A stretch of DNA of 43,184 nt from Prochlorococcus sp. AG-409-P19 (GCA_003215315.1 QCKO01000008.1:1-43184), one strand, 5' to 3'. Positions 19,664 to 31,016 are shown, counted from the stretch's first letter. Notes: generated by a model from the letters alone, not told the origin. Numbers and translations: made by a program.

Positions 19664-20656
19664 ATGGGACAAAACATTTTGTTACTTGCAATTTTTGTTT
19701 TAATTGTATTAGTCGGTTCAGCTATTTGCTCAGGCATTGAAGCAGCTCTACTTGCGGTAAACCCTCTGCATGTAAATGAACTTGCGACTAGACGACCAAA
19801 TGTCTTTGGAGCTCAAAGGCTAGAGAAACTCAGACATCGACTCGGCAGGACTTTAACAATAGTCACTATTGCAAATAACAGCTTTAATATTTTTGGAAGT
19901 CTAATGGTAGGAAGCTATGCAAGTTATGTATTTCAACACGGGCATGGCATTATCATGCCAATTTTTTCTATAGGGTTTACTGTTCTTGTATTAATTCTCG
20001 GTGAAATATTACCCAAAGCATTAGGAGCAAGGCTTTCATTAAAAATATCTCTCAGCAGTGCGCCAATACTTCATTTCTTAAGCATAATTATGAGACCATT
20101 ATTAATACTCCTAGAGCAATTATTACCTGTAATTACTGCTAAAAATGAAATCACAACTGACGAAGCAGAAATTCGGCAAATGACCAAATTAGGCTTGCAA
20201 ACAGGGCAAATAGAAGCTGATGAAGCAGAAATGATTGCAAAAGTATTTCAACTAAACGATCTTACTGCCAAAGATTTAATGACTCCACGAGTTGAAGCAC
20301 CAACTTTATCAGGAACAAAAACACTCGACAAAATAAAAGATATAGTAATCGCAAAAAATATCTCACAATGGATAGTATTAGGAGACGAAGTTGATAAAAT
20401 AATAGGAGTGGTTAGCCGTGACAAAATACTTACCGCTTTACTCAAAGGACATGCCAACCTCACGACGGCAGACCTTAGCGAAGAAGTAGAGTTTGTGCCG
20501 GAAATGGTAAAAGTAGATAGGCTACTGACAGGGTTTAACAATGATACAAACAGTGTTCGCGTCGTAGTCGATGAGTTTGGAGGCTTTGTTGGTTTAATCG
20601 GAGCTCAAGCCGTTCTTGCAGTATTAGCTGGATGGTCACAAAAGTCCAACACATGA
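19664..20656 (+). CDS. CNNM/CorC-type membrane protein with CBS domains
   Basis: 330 residues. A DUF21 (CNNM) membrane domain with four hydrophobic spans occupies about 1-150 (SAICSGIEAALLAVNPLHVN, then VLVLILGEILPKALGARLS). A CBS pair follows from about residue 185, starting near QLNDLTAKDLMTPRVE and ending at VVDEFGGFVGLIG. Such proteins are linked to Mg2+ or Na+ transport; the substrate here is not proven. The C-terminal CorC_HlyC domain is absent. Its TGA overlaps the next gene's ATG (ATGA at 20653), so it heads a coupled operon with the GTPase, nadD and nadE. Confidence 0.9.
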   Translation: MGQNILLLAIFVLIVLVGSAICSGIEAALLAVNPLHVNELATRRPNVFGAQRLEKLRHRLGRTLTIVTIANNSFNIFGSLMVGSYASYVFQHGHGIIMPIFSIGFTVLVLILGEILPKALGARLSLKISLSSAPILHFLSIIMRPLLILLEQLLPVITAKNEITTDEAEIRQMTKLGLQTGQIEADEAEMIAKVFQLNDLTAKDLMTPRVEAPTLSGTKTLDKIKDIVIAKNISQWIVLGDEVDKIIGVVSRDKILTALLKGHANLTTADLSEEVEFVPEMVKVDRLLTGFNNDTNSVRVVVDEFGGFVGLIGAQAVLAVLAGWSQKSNT

Positions 20657-21975
20657 CTCAAGATTTAGACACTATCAAAATATGTAAGTCTTTACTTACA
20701 GCATGGAAAAACGATTTAGATCTTACAAATTATGAAAAAGAAAAGCATTCGACATTTCTAAGCAATCTGGATATTCAACTTGAAAAGTTAAGAAATAGAG
20801 TGTTGCAAATATGTGTCTTCGGTAGAGTTGGTGTTGGGAAGTCAAGCTTATTAAATGCAATTATCAACAAAAATATTTTTGAAACTGATATAACTCATGG
20901 TTGTACACAAAAAATAAATAGTTATGAATGGGGGCCATCTTTTAAGACGATCGATAAAGTGGAATTCATAGATACACCTGGCATAGATGAAATTAGCGCA
21001 AAAGATATAGCTGATTTAAGTTATAGAACAGCCTTAAAAGCTGATTTAATTCTATTTGTCATTGACAGCGACCTTTCATTAACTGAACAATCAGCTCTTC
21101 AAAAACTTATAATGCTAAATAAACCCATTCTTTTAGTTCTTAATCGATGCGATCAATGGGTCAAAGATGAAATTAAGCTTCTTTTAAAAAGTATTAAAGA
21201 CAAGCTTCCAGCAACATGCAAAGACGTCGAAATTGCATTAGTAGCATCTGCGCCCAGACAACCTCAAGTAATGGAAGACGGCAGAGTCAGAAGTGAGCCA
21301 GAAGAACCAAAAATCAAAGCTCTATGCAAAGCATTAAAAGTCATTATTGATAGAAAAGGTGATTTCCTATTAGCTATTAACAGTCTTAAGCAAGCAGATG
21401 AATTACATCAAAGTCTGAAAGAGAAAAGACTCAAAAAAAATAAATTAGCGGCACAAAGTCTAATAGGTAAATTTGCCACAATCAAGGCTTCAGGAATTGC
21501 AATTAATCCAATATTAATGATTGATGTTGCGACAGGATTTGCTTGTGATACAGCACTGATCATTCAACTTAGTAAAGTTTATGGTTTAAAAATAGGTGGC
21601 AAAGGTGCAAGGGATTTAGTGAAAAAGATTTCTATCCACAATGCGTTTCTAGGTGGGACACAAATTGGCATAAATATGGCTTTAGATATATTAAAAAAAC
21701 TACTTTTAATTGCGTCACCTCTGACCGGTGGATTAAGTCTTGCATCTGCAGCACCAGTGGCTATTGCTCAAGCTGCATTAGCAGTTCATACTACACAATT
21801 AACCGGCAGGTTGGCAGCAAAAAAATTCTTAGAAAGTAGCAGTAAAAGCAATACTAAACCAAGTTTAATGTTAAAAGATCTATTGAGGAAAAATAGACAA
21901 TTTAAGGTATTAATTAACGAGTTTAGATATACGCCTTCATCTTCCAAAATAAATATCGAAATTCTCTTACCATGA
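20653..21975 (+). CDS. Era-like GTPase with C-terminal DUF697-like region
   Basis: 440 residues from ATG 20653. The G1 loop GRVGVGKSS is at 57-65, G3 DTPGIDE follows, and G4 NRCD. The N-terminal 50 residues are helical. The C-terminal third (PILMIDVATGFACDTALIIQ and later hydrophobic Ala/Gly stretches) is like DUF697/YcjF membrane-associated GTPases. Its role is unknown; a membrane-surface function is likely. A frame extension to 20632 exists, but 20653 overlaps the previous stop by ATGA, and it ends in another ATGA with nadD, so it is coupled on both sides. Confidence 0.88.
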   Translation: MTQDLDTIKICKSLLTAWKNDLDLTNYEKEKHSTFLSNLDIQLEKLRNRVLQICVFGRVGVGKSSLLNAIINKNIFETDITHGCTQKINSYEWGPSFKTIDKVEFIDTPGIDEISAKDIADLSYRTALKADLILFVIDSDLSLTEQSALQKLIMLNKPILLVLNRCDQWVKDEIKLLLKSIKDKLPATCKDVEIALVASAPRQPQVMEDGRVRSEPEEPKIKALCKALKVIIDRKGDFLLAINSLKQADELHQSLKEKRLKKNKLAAQSLIGKFATIKASGIAINPILMIDVATGFACDTALIIQLSKVYGLKIGGKGARDLVKKISIHNAFLGGTQIGINMALDILKKLLLIASPLTGGLSLASAAPVAIAQAALAVHTTQLTGRLAAKKFLESSSKSNTKPSLMLKDLLRKNRQFKVLINEFRYTPSSSKINIEILLP

Positions 21976-22556
21976 CAAGTCAGTTCATAACTACAGCTCT
22001 ATTGGGAACAAGTGCCGATCCTCCTACTTTAGGTCACAAGGCTCTATTAGAAGGGTTATTAAAACTTTTCCCAAAGGTTATTACTTGGGCCAGTGATAAT
22101 CCAGCAAAAGAACATGGTCTACCATTAAATAAAAGGACTGAACTTCTACAAATACTCGTAAAAAAAATCGATCATCCTAATCTAAAGCTTATACAAGATT
22201 TAAGCAGCCCAAGAACATTCAAGACTCTTGAGAAAGCGCAAACGATGCTTCCAAAAGAAAGTTTTACCTTTGTTATTGGAAGTGACCTCACTGGGCAAGT
22301 CCCACATTGGACAGATGCTAAAAAATTCTTAACTAGAACGCGCCTAGGAATAGCTCCCAGAGAGGGGTGGCCAATACAAAAAAAAGAATTAAAAGCCATC
22401 GAAGTACTTGGTGGTAAGATTCAATTGCTTCCATTAATTATTCCAGCGTCTTCAAGCTCAAACTTCCGTGAAAATCACAATAAATCGCACTTACCCTCTG
22501 AAGTCCTTAAGAAAATTTTAAAAGAAAATCTATATAAAATAGCAACTACAAATTAA
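21972..22556 (+). CDS. nadD: Nicotinate-nucleotide adenylyltransferase, divergent motif
   Basis: 194 residues, makes deamido-NAD from nicotinate mononucleotide and ATP. The nucleotidyltransferase start is TALLGTSADPPTLGH, where the usual GGxFDPxHxGH appears as GTSADPPTLGH with TLGH at 19-22; the catalytic Gly-His is kept. GSDLTGQVPHW and the end SSSSNFRE replace the common ISSTxIR. It is immediately upstream of nadE, which uses its product, and overlaps it by one base (TAATG), which strongly supports the call. Confidence 0.9.
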   Translation: MTSQFITTALLGTSADPPTLGHKALLEGLLKLFPKVITWASDNPAKEHGLPLNKRTELLQILVKKIDHPNLKLIQDLSSPRTFKTLEKAQTMLPKESFTFVIGSDLTGQVPHWTDAKKFLTRTRLGIAPREGWPIQKKELKAIEVLGGKIQLLPLIIPASSSSNFRENHNKSHLPSEVLKKILKENLYKIATTN

Positions 22557-24247
22557 TGAAATTTGCGCTGGCACAATTAAATCCAATTATTGGTGATATC
22601 AAAGGTAATGCAGGCAAAATCATATCAGCCTCTTTATCAGCTGCTGATTTAGGGGCTAATGTGATATTAACTCCAGAGCTTTCGCTATTAGGATATCCTC
22701 CCAAAGATCTTTTATTAAACCCTTCCATTTTCGACTACGAAAAAGAATTCTTAAATACTATTGCTGACAAAATTTACCAGAAAGATAATCAAATATCTCT
22801 TTTGGTAGGTATTGCAGAACCTACGGGTGATACACATATTCCAAATTTATTTAATTCAATTGTTTTAATCACAAAAAATAAATGGGAAGTAGTTGCCAGG
22901 AAACAACTACTTCCTACCTATGATATTTTTGATGAAAAAAGATATTTTCGCGCATACAACGATTCTAGTGTTATAGAAATCAAACTTAGGGAGAGAAAAC
23001 ATAGGCTAGGGATCACTATTTGTGAAGATTTATGGGTAGAAGAATCAATTCAAGGCAAGCGACTAATAGGTCCAGACCCTATAGCAAAATTAAAGGACCA
23101 AAATATTGACCATCTAATTAATCTATCAGCCTCTCCTTTTGTTGACTCAAAAGTCTCATTACGTCAAAAAATAGCAGCCAAAGCAGCTAGTCGTTTAAAT
23201 TGCAATGTTATATATGTCAACCAAGTAGGAGGCAATGATGAACTCATTTTCGATGGGTCAAGTTTTATTATAGATAATCAAGGCGCAATAGAGAAAAAAT
23301 TACCATCTTTTCAAGAGTCAATAGCTATTTGGGAGCCCTCATCTAAAAAAAAGCTACAAGCCATAGAAGGATCAGATCGATATGAAAAACTTTTTCAAGC
23401 ACTAGTACTAGGGGTAAAAGACTATGCAAGAAAATGCCATTTTAAAAGTGCACTAATTGGGCTCAGCGGAGGTATCGACTCTGCATTAGTGACAACTATT
23501 GCAACAGCGGCATTAGGGGCAGACAAAGTTCACACTATATTAATGCCCTCACCATGGAGTTCAGCTGACTCTATTAATGATTCCATAGCCTTAGCAAACA
23601 GACTCAAAATATCAACAACCGAAATTCCTATTTCAAGTCTCATGGATTGCTTTGATGCTGTATTAACTAATTCAACAGGAGAATCACCTCAAGGGATAAC
23701 AGCCGAAAACCTTCAATCTCGTATTCGTGGAACAATTCTTATGGCTCTGGCAAATCAAAACAAACATCTCCTTTTATCCACAGGGAACAAATCTGAATTA
23801 GCTGTTGGCTACTGCACTTTGTATGGAGATATGAATGGTGGCTTATCAGTCATAGGTGATTTATACAAAACTTCTGTATTTGAATTATCAGAATGGATTG
23901 ACAGTGAAAGGTCGTCGACCTGCCGCAAATTATTTTCCCTGGCTGAAAACTCTGAAATCATAGGAACGAAAATAAGAACCAAAGCTCCTAGTGCCGAACT
24001 TCGACCAAATCAATTAGATACAGATTCCTTACCAAACTATTCAGTCCTTGATCCCATACTAAAAAGCCTTATTGAAGATCATCTATCTGTGAAAAGCCTA
24101 ATTAAAGCTGGACATAACCCAGAATTAGTAATAAAGGTGGCAAATTTATTAAAACAGTCTGAGTTCAAAAGGAATCAGGCCCCACCCCTTTTAAAAGTAA
24201 GCAATCAGGCATTTGGTACTGGATGGAGAAGACCTATAGCTTCTTAA
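22556..24247 (+). CDS. nadE: Glutamine-dependent NAD synthetase
   Basis: 563 residues, two domains. The N-terminal carbon-nitrogen hydrolase glutaminase has the triad Glu-41 (TPELSLLGYP), Lys-116 (RKQLLPTYDIFDE) and Cys-156 (GITICEDLW). The C-terminal ATP-pyrophosphatase has SGGIDS (304-309) and STGNKSELAVGYCTLYGD. It amidates deamido-NAD using ammonia from glutamine, the last step of NAD synthesis. It ends the coupled operon, five bases from the convergent DUF3326 gene. Confidence 0.97.
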   Translation: MKFALAQLNPIIGDIKGNAGKIISASLSAADLGANVILTPELSLLGYPPKDLLLNPSIFDYEKEFLNTIADKIYQKDNQISLLVGIAEPTGDTHIPNLFNSIVLITKNKWEVVARKQLLPTYDIFDEKRYFRAYNDSSVIEIKLRERKHRLGITICEDLWVEESIQGKRLIGPDPIAKLKDQNIDHLINLSASPFVDSKVSLRQKIAAKAASRLNCNVIYVNQVGGNDELIFDGSSFIIDNQGAIEKKLPSFQESIAIWEPSSKKKLQAIEGSDRYEKLFQALVLGVKDYARKCHFKSALIGLSGGIDSALVTTIATAALGADKVHTILMPSPWSSADSINDSIALANRLKISTTEIPISSLMDCFDAVLTNSTGESPQGITAENLQSRIRGTILMALANQNKHLLLSTGNKSELAVGYCTLYGDMNGGLSVIGDLYKTSVFELSEWIDSERSSTCRKLFSLAENSEIIGTKIRTKAPSAELRPNQLDTDSLPNYSVLDPILKSLIEDHLSVKSLIKAGHNPELVIKVANLLKQSEFKRNQAPPLLKVSNQAFGTGWRRPIAS

Positions 24248-24252
24248 TATAT

Positions 24253-25356
24253 TCACCATTCTTGCTTTAATTTTTCAATTGGTCTCTCTAGAGCACAAAC
24301 ATTAATACCCTCACGTAGAGCCAAGATCAATCCAGCCGCCTCTACATAATTCCTAACTGAAAAACAACTCTTTTCTTTATATCTAAAAAGATCTTTGAGC
24401 CCCAGCTTCTCAGAAGTCACATTCTCAACATTAGGGTTGCAAACTGTGATTACCGGTATATGTCTCTCAATACAAGCCAAAACAGCTTCCCCACCTAGTG
24501 CTCCCTCAGGCACAACAATAGCCTCAACATCTTGAATAGTTAAATGATTTTTTGTTATCAACAATCCCTTTTGAGTTATAGGCAAATCTGACAGCAAGAT
24601 CAAATCTGGTGCCCGGCTCAATCCAACCAAAACGCTAGCCAAGAAAGTGTAACCAATTTCTTCCCCTGCAGCACGTGGATCTAAATTCAAGTTCACTCCT
24701 AATGGTTCTAATGCAGGTGCATGGGCACATGGAATCGCTAAGTGCTTAACTAATAAATGGCTAATAACAGCTTCAGCTCCAGCGATTAGATCTACACCAG
24801 TCCCTTCGCGATATAAATCCGTTTCCGAGATATCCTTTCCCTCAGGAAAATCAGTTACCACTGCAATTGCAGTAGCACCAGCTTCTTTCAATTTTTCTGC
24901 CGCTCGAATTAAGATGTCAACCTCTTGCACACCACCCCAACTTGAACCACTTGCCCCTTTCTTCAACTGCACTGATAGAGGTTGTTCAGTAATAATATAA
25001 GGCCCAATATCAAGTCCTAAAGAGGCTTTACACCCCTCAGCCACTTGAATATGTCTTTGTTTTAAATTATCATTAATCCCTTTATCTAATAGTAAGCCAA
25101 CCCTTTGTTGGCGTACATCCTTCAAACATAATTTACCTGCCGCAAATTGATCTAAAGAATACCCCTCAACATATTTGATCTTCTTATCAGGCCAATATAG
25201 TGAACCTCCATTCATGACATTTGGATGAGTAATCAAACAACCACTTGCTTCTGCTAACAACCTTGCAGTAGGCATTGCATCGCCAGCGAAACCACCAATA
25301 GAACAGCCAATTCCAGTTGGGATCACAAATATTGTAGGAAAAGATCGCTTCTTCAT
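24253..25356 (-). CDS. DUF3326 family protein
   Basis: 367 residues. Recognised from memory as DUF3326, conserved in cyanobacteria and plants: VIPTGIGCSIGGFAGDAMPT near the start, THPNVMNGGSLYW, GLDIGPYIITEQPL, and PCAHAPALEPL. It is soluble with no signal. The glycine-rich start suggests ligand binding, but the reaction is unknown. It is probably co-transcribed with a 51-residue protein gene whose stop lies 33 bases upstream. It is convergent with nadE. Confidence 0.88.
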   Translation of the reverse strand: MKKRSFPTIFVIPTGIGCSIGGFAGDAMPTARLLAEASGCLITHPNVMNGGSLYWPDKKIKYVEGYSLDQFAAGKLCLKDVRQQRVGLLLDKGINDNLKQRHIQVAEGCKASLGLDIGPYIITEQPLSVQLKKGASGSSWGGVQEVDILIRAAEKLKEAGATAIAVVTDFPEGKDISETDLYREGTGVDLIAGAEAVISHLLVKHLAIPCAHAPALEPLGVNLNLDPRAAGEEIGYTFLASVLVGLSRAPDLILLSDLPITQKGLLITKNHLTIQDVEAIVVPEGALGGEAVLACIERHIPVITVCNPNVENVTSEKLGLKDLFRYKEKSCFSVRNYVEAAGLILALREGINVCALERPIEKLKQEW

Positions 25357-25389
25357 AGCAAGTTCTTTTCGCTACTGAGTGAGTTAAAT

Positions 25390-25545
25390 CTAAGGAACAA
25401 GAACCATGGCCTCAACCTTTATATTTCGATGAAAATCTATAAAGGTAATTGACCAACGCAAAGGCTCACCTTTTAAACTTAATTTAGATAAAATATATTT
25501 CCTCAAACAATATACTGTCGAATCGGTGGGTAGCTTTAGATCCAT
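25390..25545 (-). CDS. Small protein of unknown function (51 residues)
   Basis: ATG at 25545-25543, TAG at 25392-25390. It begins MDLKLPTDSTVYCLRKYILS and ends VEAMVLVP. It is soluble, slightly basic, with a compact helix-strand look and one Trp. It lies in a 300-base gap between atpG and DUF3326 on the same strand, 33 bases before DUF3326, so it is likely its operon partner. No family is recognised. The coherent amino-acid pattern across 51 codons supports a real gene. Confidence 0.6.
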   Translation of the reverse strand: MDLKLPTDSTVYCLRKYILSKLSLKGEPLRWSITFIDFHRNIKVEAMVLVP

Positions 25546-25656
25546 CTCGATAAATTGAATGTTCACTAAAATACGATATTAATTTATATATGCTTAGGGT
25601 AAAGCATTTGTATATATAAATACTTTAAAAAGAGTGATATTACAAGTAAGTAATTA

Positions 25657-26607
25657 TTAAACTGCTGCACCACCTACTACTTCAAGGATTTCTTGAGTAA
25701 TTGCAGCCTGACGTGCTTTATTATAGTCAATTGTTAATGTCTTTGCTAATTCTTTAGCATTGTCACTAGCATTATTCATTGCAGTCATCCGACTAGCCAA
25801 TTCAGAAGCCGCAGCTTCTTGCAAAGCTCTTAAAAGTTGATTCTGTAGATAAAGAGGCAAAAGAGAATTCAATAGTTGTTCTGGACTCTGCTCAAAAACT
25901 ATGTCAGAAGGCAACTCAGCTTGTTCATTAGAAGGAGCAGAGTCCTTTTCAATAGTTAAACGGCTCTCTTTTGTAGTTAATCTAAAAATCTCATCTTCTG
26001 ATTCAGCTATGCCTTGTGGGTCTAATGGCAATAATGTCTGAACTGTTGGATTGCAACTAACCAAGCTAATAAATTTAGTATAAATCACTTCTACTCTATC
26101 TGTACTTTCGGAGAGAAATTCAGCCAAGACCTCACTAGTAATAGACCCTGCATCTTGAGCAGTTGGTACCTGCTCAAGATCTTTAAAAGTGGCTCTAATT
26201 GTATAAAGACTTGATCGGTTTTGGAAATATCCAATAGCCTTTTTACCAATTAGCACAAGGTCTGGGTTAAAACCTTGTGCCTTTAATTCTGCATAGCGCT
26301 TTTCAGTACGCTTAATAATATTTGCGTTATATCCACCACAAAGGCCTCTATCACCTGTTACTGCAACAAGTGTAATAGTTTGAACTTCTCTTTTCTTCAA
26401 TAAAGGAGCATCAGCAGCTTCAAATTGCATTCTTGTTTGAATATTTTCTAATACTCTTGCAAGACGATCAGCAAAAGGCCTGCTTCGCAAAACCTGATCT
26501 TGAGCCCTTCTAACTTTAGCAGCGGCTACTAACCGCATAGCTTCAGTTATTTTCCTTGTGTTTTTTACAGAGACAATTCTGTCTCTTATTTCCTTTAGGT
26601 TAGCCAT
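25657..26607 (-). CDS. atpG: ATP synthase F1 subunit gamma
   Basis: 316 residues, the rotor shaft of F1. The N-terminal helix [20 protein letters not shown] and the C-terminal helix [20 protein letters not shown]-type segment (reads [18 protein letters not shown]) are the signature. It is about 30 residues longer than the E. coli form because of the cyanobacterial/chloroplast insertion near [16 protein letters not shown]; the chloroplast redox Cys pair is absent. A 10-bp-arm inverted repeat ATCTTGAGCA-N9-TGCTCAAGAT lies inside at 26152-26180. It is the last gene of the minus-strand atp operon. Confidence 0.96.
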   Translation of the reverse strand: MANLKEIRDRIVSVKNTRKITEAMRLVAAAKVRRAQDQVLRSRPFADRLARVLENIQTRMQFEAADAPLLKKREVQTITLVAVTGDRGLCGGYNANIIKRTEKRYAELKAQGFNPDLVLIGKKAIGYFQNRSSLYTIRATFKDLEQVPTAQDAGSITSEVLAEFLSESTDRVEVIYTKFISLVSCNPTVQTLLPLDPQGIAESEDEIFRLTTKESRLTIEKDSAPSNEQAELPSDIVFEQSPEQLLNSLLPLYLQNQLLRALQEAAASELASRMTAMNNASDNAKELAKTLTIDYNKARQAAITQEILEVVGGAAV

Positions 26608-26644
26608 GAATCATTTTTTATGTGTTTACTGATTACTTACAGAT

Positions 26645-28174
<1,530 letters not shown>

Positions 28175-28219
28175 TTAAAAAGGTGGAAAAGAAAATGGTA
28201 GGGAAACTGTATCAGTGAG

Positions 28220-28768
28220 CTAACTCACCTTGGCCAGTGCAAGACCTAATCGTCGTACTTGACCAGCAATGCTGGAATCGATGACCTTTGAGCCAACATT
28301 GACGACAAAGCCGCCAATCAATTCAGAGTCAACCTGAAGATCAATCTCTAAATTATCTGTACCAGCTAGAGACTTGACCTTTTCAATCAAATCAGATTGC
28401 TGATCATCACTTAAAGCAGATGCTGACGTAACAGTTACAAGAGCAATATTTCTCTGCTCTCTATAAAGTTCTAATAATCTCTCAAGTACAGAATCCAAAA
28501 TTCCAATACGTTGACGATCGGCTAAAAGTTTTAGAAGATTCAAGAAGGAAGGTGTTACGTCTTTAGAAAAAATCTTTTCGAGAGCTTTTTTCTTCGCCTC
28601 TATTTCTAAAACTGGAGAAGCCATAGCAGAACTGAAGTCAGGACAACTGTTCCAAAGTTCCAAAATTGATTTAGATTGAGAAACTACTTCATCAATTTCA
28701 TTACGACTTTCAGCAACCTGTAAGAAAGCCTCTGCATAGGGGGTTGTGATTGTATTAAGAAGTGGCAT
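28220..28768 (-). CDS. atpH: ATP synthase F1 subunit delta (OSCP)
   Basis: 182 residues. Six-helix N-terminal domain (ITTPYAEAFLQVAESRNEID), then FLKLLADRQRIGILDSVLER-like segment (reads FLNLLKLLADRQRI) and the C-terminal DSELIGGFVVNVGSKVID. It joins the top of F1 to the b/b' stalk. Its ATG overlaps the atpF stop in TAATG, so the two are translationally coupled. Confidence 0.95.
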   Translation of the reverse strand: MPLLNTITTPYAEAFLQVAESRNEIDEVVSQSKSILELWNSCPDFSSAMASPVLEIEAKKKALEKIFSKDVTPSFLNLLKLLADRQRIGILDSVLERLLELYREQRNIALVTVTSASALSDDQQSDLIEKVKSLAGTDNLEIDLQVDSELIGGFVVNVGSKVIDSSIAGQVRRLGLALAKVS

Positions 28769-29283
28769 TAGTTCACTCCTATGTTTTTGATGGATTGCTT
28801 AAAAAATTTCTCTTGGGCTTTTTCATCCAATTTACCTGGAAGCATCGTCAAGGCTTTTTCAATAGCAATACGAGCAGCTTCCCTCCTTAATTGAGTAGTA
28901 ACTCTAGCGGCTTCAGCATTAAGATCAGAAGCTGCCCCCTGCTTAATTCGAGCCATTTCCTCAACTGTTCTTTTTTCACTCTCTAAGCGAATAGCTTCTG
29001 CTCGAGCTTGACAATCTTTTCTAATTTTCTCAGCTTTTTGCTGAGCAGATGCAAGTTCTTTTTTTGCTTGAGAAAGTGCTTCAGATGACTTAACCAAGCG
29101 ATCTTCTGCCTCTTCTAAATCAGACAAAATTGTTTGACGGCGTCTTTCTAAGATTTTCCCCAAGAAACCAGGTAAAAATTTATAAAGACCGAAAATAACA
29201 ACTGCTAGGTTAAGAATATTTGTCTCAAACAAATTGAAGTTGAGACCAAAACCTTCGGTTGCCAGAATTGATGGAGAAATCAT
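28768..29283 (-). CDS. atpF: ATP synthase Fo subunit b
   Basis: 171 residues. A single N-terminal membrane span ([18 protein letters not shown], about residues 25-42) is followed by a long charged coiled coil ([20 protein letters not shown] onward). It forms the peripheral stalk with b'. It overlaps b' by ATGA and atpH by TAATG. Confidence 0.95.
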   Translation of the reverse strand: MISPSILATEGFGLNFNLFETNILNLAVVIFGLYKFLPGFLGKILERRRQTILSDLEEAEDRLVKSSEALSQAKKELASAQQKAEKIRKDCQARAEAIRLESEKRTVEEMARIKQGAASDLNAEAARVTTQLRREAARIAIEKALTMLPGKLDEKAQEKFFKQSIKNIGVN

Positions 29284-29741
29284 TTTGCTGCCAGTAATCT
29301 TTCGATAATCAAATCGCCTAAATTATCAGCTTCTTTTTTGAGTTGATTCAGAGCATTCTCTCTCTGTGAATCAATCTCTCTCCTTGCCTCTTCCCTTGAG
29401 GCGTTTGCTTCAGAAGTAGCAAGTGATAACGCTTCTTTGTAAAGTTTCTCAGAATCTTGCTCTGCTTCATTTATAACTTTTTGAGCATCTAAGCGAGCAG
29501 CCTTAAGTTGATTTCTAAGATCAAGCTCAAGTTTTTCAACCTCTGCAAGCTTTTTCTTGGCTTCAGCCCTGCTAGTACTTACATAATCCTCTCTTTCTTC
29601 AACTACCCGACCTACGGGCTTAAAAAAAAGAGCATTCAAAATAAATGTAAGCACTACGACCTGAATAGCCATAAGTGGAAGGGTTGCATCGAAGTCAAAA
29701 AGACCTCCCTCAGAAGCACCAAAAAGAAGCAAACTTGTCAT
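29280..29741 (-). CDS. atpF2: ATP synthase Fo subunit b'
   Basis: 153 residues from ATG 29741. Starts [20 protein letters not shown], with a membrane span near [18 protein letters not shown], then a coiled coil ([20 protein letters not shown]). The b/b' heterodimer is typical of photosynthetic organisms. An upstream in-frame ATG at 29756 would add MHPFP; I prefer 29741 because family members begin MTSLLLFGA. It ends in ATGA overlap with atpF. Confidence 0.94.
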   Translation of the reverse strand: MTSLLLFGASEGGLFDFDATLPLMAIQVVVLTFILNALFFKPVGRVVEEREDYVSTSRAEAKKKLAEVEKLELDLRNQLKAARLDAQKVINEAEQDSEKLYKEALSLATSEANASREEARREIDSQRENALNQLKKEADNLGDLIIERLLAAK

Positions 29742-29769
29742 TGGGAATGGGTGCATGAAATTGAAGCAA

Positions 29770-29782
29770 GCCGCGAAGCGGC
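29770..29782. promoter_or_regulatory. Hairpin in atpE-atpF' intercistronic region
   Basis: GCCGC-TTC-GCGGC in the mRNA (minus) sense, 28 bases upstream of the b' start at 29741. It is a GC-only stem in an AT-rich spacer with no T-run. It could stabilise or process the mRNA end and so help keep c-subunit output high, as is known in principle for atp operons; the role here is inference. Confidence 0.55.
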
Positions 29783-29871
29783 GTATTAACTGGAAAGGAT
29801 GAAATTCATTAAGCTTGGAGGCAAATCAAAAATTATAAATTCAAGAAAAGCCCCCATTTTTTAAATGATTT

Positions 29872-30123
<252 letters not shown>

Positions 30124-30143
30124 TCAGCTAAAGATGAGTAACG

Positions 30144-30247
30144 CTTTTAATGCGTATTAAAGGGGTGGACCGGGAGTTTATACCTGCGAGGGGTGAATCT
30201 CATAATTCTTGAGACAAGACTGAAAGAATTTCAGCTAATTTCGCAGG
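30144..30247 (-). promoter_or_regulatory. Candidate structured RNA in the atpB-atpE gap
   Basis: In mRNA sense, P1 CCTGCGA pairs with TCGCAGG (30247-30241 with 30189-30183). Inside it are P2, CTGAAA-TTC-TTTCAG (30234-30220), and P3, TCTCA-N7-TGAGA (30214-30198), giving a three-way junction. TCTTG-TCT-CAAGA (30219-30207) is a perfect alternative that would disrupt P3. A further hairpin, CCTTTAAT-ACGC-ATTAAAAG (30163-30144, one G-U pair), lies 24 bases before the atpE start. No T-run follows. It may set atpE translation or processing; it does not match any riboswitch I know. Confidence 0.5.
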
Positions 30248-30290
30248 CAAATTGCTTCAGAAAATCAATTTCGTTAGCAAAAAATTGTGC

Positions 30291-31016
30291 TTAATGATGC
30301 TCTTCTACTGCTTCACCTATGTAGTAAGCAGCAAGAGTGGCAAAAATTAAAGCTTGAATCGCACTTGTAAACAAGCCTAAGAACATAACTGGAACTGGAA
30401 GAACAAGTGGGACAAGAAAAACAAGTACCGCTACAACTAGTTCATCAGCAAGAATGTTCCCGAATAAACGGAAAGAAAGCGAAAGAGGTTTAGTAAAATC
30501 TTCTACAATCTTGAACGGAAGCATTATCGGCGTAGGGTGAACGTAATACTCGAAGTACCGCAAACCTTTATTGCTTAAGCCAGCGTAGAAATATGAAAGA
30601 GATACTAAAAGCGCTAAAGCGACAGTTGTATTTATGTCAGCAGTGGGCGCACCTAATTCACCACTTGGTAGTTTTATTAACCTCCAAGGGACTAGAGCTC
30701 CACCCCAATTGCTTACAAAGATAAACAAAAAGAGTGTTCCGATAAATGGCATCCAATCTCGATAAACCTTTTCACCAATTTGAGTCCTAGCCAAATCACG
30801 AATGTAATCCCAAAGGAATTCCAAGAGATTCTGGACTCCCTTAGGGTCTCGTTCCATTTTCTTGGTACCAGTAACAACAAGTGCTAACAAAGCACCAATA
30901 AGGAGCCAAGAGGTCATAAAGACCTGACCGTGAATTCTTAAGTTGCCTATTTGCCAATAAAGGTGTTGACCCACCTCTAATTCGGCAAAAGGAAGAACAA
31001 ATGGCAATGAATCCAT
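30291..31016 (-). CDS. atpB: ATP synthase Fo subunit a
   Basis: 241 residues with about five or six membrane spans. [18 protein letters not shown] carries the essential stator Arg, and the C-terminal [20 protein letters not shown] is the family end. It forms the proton half-channels against the c-ring. It follows atp1 by 69 bases. Confidence 0.97.
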   Translation of the reverse strand: MDSLPFVLPFAELEVGQHLYWQIGNLRIHGQVFMTSWLLIGALLALVVTGTKKMERDPKGVQNLLEFLWDYIRDLARTQIGEKVYRDWMPFIGTLFLFIFVSNWGGALVPWRLIKLPSGELGAPTADINTTVALALLVSLSYFYAGLSNKGLRYFEYYVHPTPIMLPFKIVEDFTKPLSLSFRLFGNILADELVVAVLVFLVPLVLPVPVMFLGLFTSAIQALIFATLAAYYIGEAVEEHH

